A DNA stretch of 9,940 nt from an uncultured Lacibacter sp. (GTDB lineage Bacteria; Bacteroidota; Bacteroidia; Chitinophagales; Chitinophagaceae). The notes beneath the pieces were generated by a model. It saw only the letters and a list, made by a program, of their open reading frames with translations, did not search any database and was not told where the DNA came from. The stretch covers positions 1 to 9,940 of the forward strand of contig NZ_CAMLGT010000138.1 in NCBI RefSeq assembly GCF_946479605.1. Reading direction: 5' to 3'. The stretch's first letter is position 1. The number at the start of each line of letters is the position of its first letter. This document shows positions 1-5,983 of this stretch, piece after piece. The translations under genes and the position numbers were made by a program.

Positions 1-1
1 T

Positions 2-973
2 ATTGCAGAAACAAATCTTGAAAGAGCAACAGATGATGTGATCAAAAAATTCATAGAAGATGAAATGCTTGCGGCCATTCCTGATCTGCCCAACCCGGGT
101 GCAGAAGAAGCTTTTGGCAGAGCGAATAAAGGAAATGCATGGTCGATCCTTACAAAGTTTTATCTCAACACAAGGCAATGGCAAAAGTCTGCTGATGCTG
201 CACAACAGGTCATCAACTTTAATTACTATCAATTATTCCCGCAATACCAGGATATGTTTACGGTTGCCAATGAACGTAACCGTGAAATGATCTGGATAAC
301 ACCTTGTTTGAACCAGGTGAATTTTGGCAACTGGTACACAGCTGGTGCTTTGCCTCCTGCATTTAAAAGTACACCCCAAATACCTGCATTTACTTTTCTT
401 ACAAGCATGGCCAACTTTGCAACGCAATACAGAATGCGTTCTGTTTTTACCAACACATTTGATGTTGCAAATGATAAGCGTGCTATTCTGCTCATAAGAA
501 GCTACGTAAATCAAAGCAATGCAACCGTAAACCTGCTGGCTACTGCTGATAATGTACGCAGTTTAAAATATTGGGATAACGGAACGCTTGGTAACCACAG
601 CGGTAATGATGTTCCGCTTATTCGCTATGCCGATATTTTATTATCAAGAGCAGAAGCTTTGAATGAAGTGAGCGGTCCTACGCAGGCATCATTGGATCTT
701 ATCAATTTAGTACGCACACGTGCAGGACTTGGCAACCTTACGCTTGCTGTTGCAACAAGCAAAGAAATATTGCGTGATCTTATTTTAAGAGAACGTGCAT
801 GGGAGTTTTACAGCGAAGGAAAGAGAAGAGAAGATTTGTTGAGACATGACCGCTTTATCAGTGGCGCACAAGCAAGAGGTATTACAGCAGCAGCTGCAAA
901 ACACAAACTATTTCCAATACCACAAGCAGAGTTGGATGCAAATAAAGCATGCAAGCCAACTGATGGTTATTAA
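2..973 (+). CDS. SusD/RagB-family outer-membrane glycan-binding protein, C-terminal part (5' truncated by window edge)
   Basis: Partial gene, 323 residues visible. The frame is open from base 2, so the GTG at 38 is an internal Val codon and not a start. SusD-like proteins are surface lipoproteins that cap a SusC TonB-dependent transporter and bind oligosaccharides. Visible family features: a helical TPR-like stretch near the left end (GRANKGNAWSILTKFYLN, then WQKSADAAQQVIN), the YADILLSRAEALNE helix followed by LINLVRTRAGL, the ILRERAWEFYSEGKRREDLLR segment and the terminal LFPIPQAELDANK motif. These are the conserved SusD_RagB C-terminal elements in the usual order. The family is normally about 500-600 residues, so roughly 200 N-terminal residues, including the lipoprotein signal, lie off the left edge. 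A SusC gene is expected upstream but is not seen. The gene ends at a TAA and is followed by a terminator-like hairpin, which separates it from the enzyme genes. The family call is firm; the glycan specificity is unknown. Confidence 0.93.
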   Translation: MAETNLERATDDVIKKFIEDEMLAAIPDLPNPGAEEAFGRANKGNAWSILTKFYLNTRQWQKSADAAQQVINFNYYQLFPQYQDMFTVANERNREMIWITPCLNQVNFGNWYTAGALPPAFKSTPQIPAFTFLTSMANFATQYRMRSVFTNTFDVANDKRAILLIRSYVNQSNATVNLLATADNVRSLKYWDNGTLGNHSGNDVPLIRYADILLSRAEALNEVSGPTQASLDLINLVRTRAGLGNLTLAVATSKEILRDLILRERAWEFYSEGKRREDLLRHDRFISGAQARGITAAAAKHKLFPIPQAELDANKACKPTDGY

Positions 974-993
974 TAAAAGAGCAGTTATTAGTT

Positions 994-1020
994 GACGGCG
1001 GTAGTCGTGCCGCTGTTTTT
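994..1020 (+). terminator. Candidate rho-independent terminator between susD-like and GH43-like genes
   Basis: A GC-rich inverted repeat begins 21 bases after the susD-like stop codon. Bases 995-1003 (ACGGCGGTA) pair with 1008-1016 (TGCCGCTGT), with one G-T wobble at 997/1014 and one at 1002/1009, around a four-base loop (GTCG, 1004-1007). The right arm runs into five T residues (1016-1020). This is the classic stem plus U-tract layout. It would end or attenuate the SusC/SusD transcript and make the downstream enzyme genes less abundant, or dependent on read-through. No Bacteroidota promoter (TTTG ... TAnnTTTG) is convincing in the 27 bases left before the next ATG. Confidence 0.6.
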
Positions 1021-1036
1021 AATTCAATATTCAAAC

Positions 1037-1040
1037 AGGA
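1037..1040 (+). promoter_or_regulatory. Shine-Dalgarno-like AGGA before the GH43-like gene
   Basis: AGGA lies seven bases upstream of the ATG at 1048. None of the other starts in the window has a well-placed SD-like element, so this may mark the one gene of the enzyme cassette that must start translation independently. Bacteroidota often do without SD pairing, so the weight of this is modest. Confidence 0.35.
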
Positions 1041-1047
1041 TTTCAAT

Positions 1048-2202
1048 ATGAGTAAAATAAAGTTTCTATTTATAACAGCTTGCTTTGTGTCGTTGTTCGG
1101 TTCATGCCAGGAACCAAAGCAACAGTTCAGCGATCCGGCCGCACCTGTGGGCAATCAAGCAATAACGGTTCCTTCATCTGTGGTACCAATCATGGATCAA
1201 TGGATGCGTGACACCTATGTGATGACAGGACCCGATGGTTTTTATTATATGACGGGTACAACGGCTACACCCGGCAGACATTTTCCAACAGGTAATATTC
1301 ATTGCTGGGATTATAACGATGGGTTATACCTGTGGCGTTCAAAAGATATGAAGCAATGGGAAGCAATGGGGTTGATCTGGAGTTTTGATAAAGATGCAGC
1401 TGCATGGCAAAAGAAAGGCAAACCAATAAAGCCGGGAGCAACATCACCTAACAAAGATCCGCTTGATTCATTCTATCGTGCAGTATGGGCACCTGAACTG
1501 CATTACATTAAAAGCAAAAGGAAATGGATGATGATCGCCTGTTTAAATGGTGGTGCAGGTTCGTTTGTGTTGGAAAGTGTTTCAGGTAAACCTGAAGGTC
1601 CTTACAAAAACATTAAGGGAAATGAAGACAAAGCCATCTTTGGAAATATTGATCTGAGTTTATTTGAAGATGATAACGGTGAAGTTTATCTTATTGGTCA
1701 TAATCATTTCATTGCAAAAATGAATAAGGAGTTAAGTGATATTGCAGAACCGTTTCAGCTCTTAAAAGAAAAGCCATACAATCCTGATCCGTATATTGAA
1801 GGTGTGTTCATTGCAAAACAAAACGGCAAGTATCAATTGCTGCAAACAATATGGTCGGTAAAAAAAGCAGATGGACATTTCACCTACTTGCGTGATGATA
1901 AAAAAGATCTGAACGCATTGTACAGTTACGATGTGGTAGTGGCAGAGAGTGAAAATATTTATGGACCTTACAGCGAACGATACCCAGCCATACTGGAAGG
2001 TGGACACAACAATATTTTTAAAGACAAAGAGGGGCACTGGTGGTCAACAACTTTTTTTAATCCACGTGGCGAGATGGGTAAAAAATATCCTGTAACCTGC
2101 AGACCGGGACTTGTTCCTGTAAAATGGGAAAACAACAAGCTGATGCCCGATCATGCAAGAGCAAAAAGTTTTTATGCATCATTACCAACACAATCAAAGT
2201 AA
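1048..2202 (+). CDS. GH43-like five-bladed beta-propeller glycoside hydrolase, lipoprotein
   Basis: 384 residues. The N-terminus (KIKFLFITACFVSLFGSC) is a lipoprotein signal with Cys20 as the probable lipidated residue, so the mature enzyme should be anchored in the outer membrane, facing either side. GH43-type signatures: a blade-1 strand with RDTYV then DGFYYMTGTT (D55, candidate general base), WAPELHYI with an Arg-Ala before it (residues 144-154), NIDLSLFEDDNGEVYLIG (D202, candidate pKa modulator) and YIEGVFIAKQNGKYQLL (E251, candidate general acid). The D55/D202/E251 spacing suits the inverting clan GH-F fold. GH43 enzymes mostly remove arabinose, xylose or galactose units. Odd points: the usual D-P after the base is D-T here, and residues 73-93 form a long blade-1 insertion rich in His, Trp and Gly. 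Only three bases separate it from the next gene, so the two should be co-translated. The fold is well supported, but subfamily and substrate are not. A divergent GH43-like family outside GH43 proper is possible. Confidence 0.82.
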   Translation: MSKIKFLFITACFVSLFGSCQEPKQQFSDPAAPVGNQAITVPSSVVPIMDQWMRDTYVMTGPDGFYYMTGTTATPGRHFPTGNIHCWDYNDGLYLWRSKDMKQWEAMGLIWSFDKDAAAWQKKGKPIKPGATSPNKDPLDSFYRAVWAPELHYIKSKRKWMMIACLNGGAGSFVLESVSGKPEGPYKNIKGNEDKAIFGNIDLSLFEDDNGEVYLIGHNHFIAKMNKELSDIAEPFQLLKEKPYNPDPYIEGVFIAKQNGKYQLLQTIWSVKKADGHFTYLRDDKKDLNALYSYDVVVAESENIYGPYSERYPAILEGGHNNIFKDKEGHWWSTTFFNPRGEMGKKYPVTCRPGLVPVKWENNKLMPDHARAKSFYASLPTQSK

Positions 2203-2205
2203 ACA

Positions 2206-3384
2206 ATGAACAAAAAAATAGTGAGCCTGTTGCTTGGTGTTTTATCAACTGCAATGCTGCAGGCACAGGAGATAGGCGCCAATTTTAATCATGATCCGGA
2301 GATCATTGATTTTACGTATCTGGCAAAAACACCCGTGGAGTGGGTGCGTACCACTCCTTATATTTTTCAATATATCCGTGGAGAGAAGAATGTAGAGACA
2401 GAACCGGGTTTACAAAAAGTGATCGATGCAAAAAAGAAAGGCTATAAAGTTGCTTTTGGATTTCGTTGGGACTTTAAACGATACAATGTTGATGTTCCGG
2501 CACCGGGTTCAGCATTGGAGAAAGAATACTTTGCAATTGTTGAACGCTTCCTGCAACGTGTAGGCCCATACATCGACATTTTTAAATTGGGCAACGAACC
2601 AAATCTTGAAACAAAAGAAAGCGACCTGCAAGTAAATGCACAGGGCTATGTGCCATTGGTGAAGTTTACAGAACGCTTGCTTACCGAAATAGTGGAACCA
2701 TATTATGTCAAACAAAAACAGCTAAAGAGGCCCGATGTTTATACCGGTTCTTTACCAAGATTATTTTTGAAAGAGGAACAAACAAACCCAGGTGTTATTG
2801 GTTTAATAAAGTTTGCGCAAAACAATCCGGCTATTAAAGGATTGGCTGTGCACTTGCACATTGTTGATTCGGTTGAAATGAATGAGGCCTTACGATTTGT
2901 CCGCAGTATTATGCCAACCAAACCGATCATTGTTCCGGAGTATTCACTCTTTCGTTTATACAATCAGCACGTGGCTGATGATGTTGGCGATAGTGAAGCA
3001 GGCAAAAAATTTGCAGCAGCTTATGGCTATGAACCGTCAATGAAAGTATACCAATGGTACAGCAAGGCCAATACAGAAAGAGTAACAGCAAAAGAATGGA
3101 ATGATTTTTTTGCATCACGTACCTGGTTCCCGCAGCATTTCATGCAAACCTATTACAGGTATTTTCAACAATACGGTGTGGTGTTGGCCACATATGGCTA
3201 TTTAAGCCAATCCGCTCCGCAAAAGATGGGGCCAAATTCTCCAACATGGTTTATTAATCCCATTTTCCCTATGAAAAGTTTAAAGGAACAACCCGATGGT
3301 TCCTTTACAGCTAATCCACTTTGGTTCGATGATTTTACAGATAGTATCAACAAAGGAAAAAAATGGAGGCAAATGCAGAAGTGA
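2206..3384 (+). CDS. Secreted clan GH-A-type (beta/alpha)8 glycoside hydrolase, family uncertain (GH39-like features)
   Basis: 392 residues with a Sec signal peptide (MNKKIVSLLLGVLSTAMLQA, cleavage likely before Gln21), so probably periplasmic. What can be seen is a TIM-barrel pattern: WVRTTPYIF early, GYKVAFGFRWDF around residues 80-91, FKLGNEPNLE with Asn130-Glu131 as candidate acid/base at the end of strand 4, a strand-6-like LAVHLHIVDS, and IIVPEYSLF with Glu245 as candidate nucleophile on strand 7. An Asn-Glu-Pro plus a second Glu about 110 residues later is the hallmark of retaining clan GH-A enzymes. NEPN resembles GH39, but I do not recognise the rest of the protein as a characterised family. 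The C-terminal third is rich in Trp, Tyr and Phe (WFPQHFMQTYYRYFQQYG), as expected for a sugar-binding cleft lining. It sits between the GH43-like and sulfatase genes with 3- and 1-base gaps, implying that it acts on the same glycan. The hydrolase call is good; the family and substrate are open. Confidence 0.75.
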   Translation: MNKKIVSLLLGVLSTAMLQAQEIGANFNHDPEIIDFTYLAKTPVEWVRTTPYIFQYIRGEKNVETEPGLQKVIDAKKKGYKVAFGFRWDFKRYNVDVPAPGSALEKEYFAIVERFLQRVGPYIDIFKLGNEPNLETKESDLQVNAQGYVPLVKFTERLLTEIVEPYYVKQKQLKRPDVYTGSLPRLFLKEEQTNPGVIGLIKFAQNNPAIKGLAVHLHIVDSVEMNEALRFVRSIMPTKPIIVPEYSLFRLYNQHVADDVGDSEAGKKFAAAYGYEPSMKVYQWYSKANTERVTAKEWNDFFASRTWFPQHFMQTYYRYFQQYGVVLATYGYLSQSAPQKMGPNSPTWFINPIFPMKSLKEQPDGSFTANPLWFDDFTDSINKGKKWRQMQK

Positions 3385-3385
3385 G

Positions 3386-4897
3386 ATGATGAAGCGTTTG
3401 ATCATACTTGTTTTATGTTTTGCACATGCAGTTACAGCGTTTTCACAAAACAAAAAGCCAAACATCATTTTGTTTTATGTAGATGATCTTGGTTATGGTG
3501 ATGTGAGTTGCTACGGTGCAACCGCTGTGCGAACTCCCAATGTAGATAAACTTGCTGCAGATGGAGCACGTTTCACTGATGCACATTGCACGGCTGCTAC
3601 CTGCACACCTTCACGGTTCAGTTTGCTTACAGGTGTATATGCATTTCGAAACAAAGCTGCTATTCTTCCCGGTGATGCTCCGTTGCTGTTTAAACCGGGC
3701 ACACAAACTGTTGCTGCAATGTTGCAGCGAAATGGTTACACAACAGGTGTAGTTGGCAAATGGCATCTTGGTCTTGGTGATGGGGTCATCAACTGGAATG
3801 GAACAATTACTCCCGGCCCTGAAGCGATCGGATTCGGTTATTCTTTTTTAATTCCAGCAACAACCGATCGAGTACCTACTGTGTATGTAGAGAACGGGAG
3901 AGTGCCCAACCTTGATGTGAACGATCCGATCAACGTGAGTTACAGTAATATGATCGGTAATGAACCGACAGGTTTATCGCATCCGCAACTGTTGAAACAA
4001 AAAGCAGATACACAACACAGCAATACCATCACCAATGGTATCAGTCGAATTGGGTATATGACGGGTGGAAAATCGGCAAGATGGATCGATGAAGAAATTC
4101 CGATGGTACTAAATGAAAAAGCAAAATCATTCATCATCAAAAATCAGAAGCAACCTTTCTTTTTATATTATCCATTCCCTAATATTCATGTGCCAAGAAC
4201 GCCAACTAAACAATTTGTTGGCAGCACAAAAATGGGTGCACGTGGCGATGTAATTGTGGAAATGGATTGGATGGTGGGTGAAATAATGAAGCTGCTCGAT
4301 TCATTGCAGCTCATAGAAAATACATTAGTGATCTTTACAAGTGATAATGGCCCCGTGCTCGATGATGGCTATACAGATTTTGCAGAACAGTTGGTGTGCA
4401 GCCATCAACCTTCCGGTATGTATCGGGGAGGAAAATACAGTGCCTTTGAAGCAGGAACAAGAGTGCCAACCATTATGTATTGGAAAGGGAAAATAAAACC
4501 AACAGTAAGCAAGGCATTGGTATCGCAGGTAGATTTTTATAAAACTATTGCGGCGTTGATCAACGCAAAGTTGCAAAGCAATGAAGCAACGGACAGTGAA
4601 AACCACTTGGCTGCATGGTTGGGCCAAACAAAAAAAGGAAGAACATGGTTGCTGGAAGAATCGTACAGTTTTTCTCTCCGGAAAAACAACTGGAAGTTTA
4701 TTGCAATAACTGAAGGAACAGTGCCGACATGGTTCAGCAATAAAAAGGTTGAATCGGGCTTATCCAACGAAGTACAGTTGTACAACCTTGATGAAGATCC
4801 ATCAGAACAAAAAAATCTTGCAAAACAATATCCTGCATTGATAACCGAATTTCAACAACAACTCAGGCATATCAGGCAATCATCCAAAATCAAGTAG
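3386..4897 (+). CDS. Secreted Cys-type S1 family sulfatase (arylsulfatase A-like)
   Basis: 503 residues from the ATG at 3386; a second ATG follows directly at 3389. The frame stays open back to 3296, but this start gives a clean signal peptide (MMKRLIILVLCFAHAVTA, mature end near FSQ) one base after the preceding stop, so it is preferred. The enzyme hydrolyses sulfate esters, here presumably on a sugar. Motifs: VDDLGYGD with the metal ligands Asp33-Asp34, the formylglycine site CTPSRFSLLTG with Cys73 as the residue converted to formylglycine, GKWHLG (Lys125, His127), NIHVPRTP, TSDNGP (Asp320-Asn321, metal ligands), YRGGK and the C-terminal LYNLDEDPSEQKNLA. All key S1 residues are present and the length is typical, so it should be active once matured. 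The maturase (anSME or FGE type) is not in this window and must be elsewhere. Its place in a glycosidase cassette suggests a sulfated polysaccharide substrate. The S1 subfamily and sulfate position cannot be read from motifs alone. Confidence 0.95.
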   Translation: MMKRLIILVLCFAHAVTAFSQNKKPNIILFYVDDLGYGDVSCYGATAVRTPNVDKLAADGARFTDAHCTAATCTPSRFSLLTGVYAFRNKAAILPGDAPLLFKPGTQTVAAMLQRNGYTTGVVGKWHLGLGDGVINWNGTITPGPEAIGFGYSFLIPATTDRVPTVYVENGRVPNLDVNDPINVSYSNMIGNEPTGLSHPQLLKQKADTQHSNTITNGISRIGYMTGGKSARWIDEEIPMVLNEKAKSFIIKNQKQPFFLYYPFPNIHVPRTPTKQFVGSTKMGARGDVIVEMDWMVGEIMKLLDSLQLIENTLVIFTSDNGPVLDDGYTDFAEQLVCSHQPSGMYRGGKYSAFEAGTRVPTIMYWKGKIKPTVSKALVSQVDFYKTIAALINAKLQSNEATDSENHLAAWLGQTKKGRTWLLEESYSFSLRKNNWKFIAITEGTVPTWFSNKKVESGLSNEVQLYNLDEDPSEQKNLAKQYPALITEFQQQLRHIRQSSKIK

Positions 4898-4898
4898 T

Positions 4899-5966
4899 AT
4901 GAAGAAATACAGTTTTATAATTGCAGCATTTATTTTTACATGCATCGCCGTAAGTGCGCAAAACCCTAAATGGACAGAGACAAAAGCAAAAGAATGGTAT
5001 GCAAAACAGGGTTGGTTGCGGGGCAGCAATTTTCAGCCGAGCACAGCCATCAATCAACTGGAAATGTTCCAGGCTGCAAGTTTTGATACAGCAGCCATTA
5101 ATAAAGAATTAGGTTGGGCAAAAGACCTCGGCTTTAATGTGATGCGTGTGTATCTCCATCATTTGTTATGGACTTCTGATAAAGCAGGATTTAAAAAGCG
5201 TCTCGATACTTATCTCAGCATTTCAAGCAAGCACGGTATAAAAACATTGTTTGTATTTTTTGACGATTGCTGGAACGATACTGCTTTTGTTGGCACACAA
5301 CCACAGCCTAAACCCGGCATTCATAATTCAGGTTGGGTGAGAGATCCCGGCACCATGCTTTATACAAATCCTGATACATTAAAAACACTGGAAGCGTATG
5401 TGAAAGATGTAATGACCACATTTAAAAACGATAGCCGTATCCTGATGTGGGATCTATACAACGAACCCGGCAATAATGCACAGCACAATAAAAGTATGCC
5501 GTTGCTCAAAGCCGTGTTTCAATGGGCGAGAGAAGTAAATCCATCACAACCTGTTACAGCAGGTGTCTGGAATAACGCTCCACCGTTTAAAGAGTTGAAC
5601 AAATTTCAATTAGAGAACTCTGATATTATTACGTATCACAATTACAATTATATCGATCACCACAAGAACGTTATTGATACTTTGCGTAAGTACAACCGGC
5701 CATTGATCTGCACAGAGTATATGGCACGTAGAAATGGTAGTTTATTTCAATTGATCTTGCCATTACTCAAGCAGGAAAATGTAGGGGCTATCAATTGGGG
5801 TTTTGTAAGTGGTAAGACGAATACCATTTTCGCATGGGATACACCTATTAAAGATGGGAAAGAACCTTTGCTTTGGTTTCATGATATTTACCGGAAAGAT
5901 GGTACGCCATTCAGCAAATATGAAGTTGACTTTATTAAACAGATCTGCAAGCCAGCGAGGAAATAG
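4899..5966 (+). CDS. Secreted GH5-like (clan GH-A) glycoside hydrolase
   Basis: 355 residues. A signal peptide (MKKYSFIIAAFIFTCIAVSA, cleavage likely before Gln21) predicts periplasmic export. The TIM-barrel strands can be followed in order: WLRGSNFQPSTAINQLEMF (strand 1), LGFNVMRVYLHH (2), GIKTLFVFFDDCW (3), ILMWDLYNEPGN with Asn188-Glu189 as acid/base (4), PVTAGVW (5), DIITYHNYN with the conserved His (6), RPLICTEYMAR with Glu273 as nucleophile (7) and AINWGFVSGKTNT with the conserved Trp (8). This is a single-domain retaining clan GH-A enzyme close to GH5. From memory, relatives are common in Bacteroidota and are often loosely labelled cellulase or 1,4-beta-xylanase, but I know of no firm activity for the group, so those names should not be taken literally. 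It starts one base after the sulfatase stop, which suggests translational coupling, and the HTCS gene follows after 17 bases. The fold and mechanism are well supported; the substrate is unknown. Confidence 0.85.
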   Translation: MKKYSFIIAAFIFTCIAVSAQNPKWTETKAKEWYAKQGWLRGSNFQPSTAINQLEMFQAASFDTAAINKELGWAKDLGFNVMRVYLHHLLWTSDKAGFKKRLDTYLSISSKHGIKTLFVFFDDCWNDTAFVGTQPQPKPGIHNSGWVRDPGTMLYTNPDTLKTLEAYVKDVMTTFKNDSRILMWDLYNEPGNNAQHNKSMPLLKAVFQWAREVNPSQPVTAGVWNNAPPFKELNKFQLENSDIITYHNYNYIDHHKNVIDTLRKYNRPLICTEYMARRNGSLFQLILPLLKQENVGAINWGFVSGKTNTIFAWDTPIKDGKEPLLWFHDIYRKDGTPFSKYEVDFIKQICKPARK

Positions 5967-5983
5967 TTAACTACCTTCACTCT

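Noticed and set aside
38..40. GTG as start of the susD-like gene
   Set aside because: The frame is open to base 2 and the encoded residues match the interior of SusD-like proteins, so this is a Val codon in a truncated gene.
3296..3385. N-terminal extension of the sulfatase reading frame, with an upstream ATG at 3296
   Set aside because: It would overlap the preceding hydrolase by 89 bases and put about 30 residues ahead of a clean signal peptide. The ATG pair at 3386/3389 fits export and the tight gene spacing.
5957..5963. GAGGAAA as ribosome binding site for the HTCS gene
   Set aside because: It is 20 bases from the ATG at 5984, too far for ordinary SD pairing, and belongs to the last codons of the GH5-like gene.
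5820..5983. Possible Bacteroidota promoter (TTTG ... TAnnTTTG) for the HTCS gene at the end of the GH5-like gene
   Set aside because: TTTG occurs near 5866, but no TAnnTTTG lies at the right distance; ATATTTACC is a poor match.
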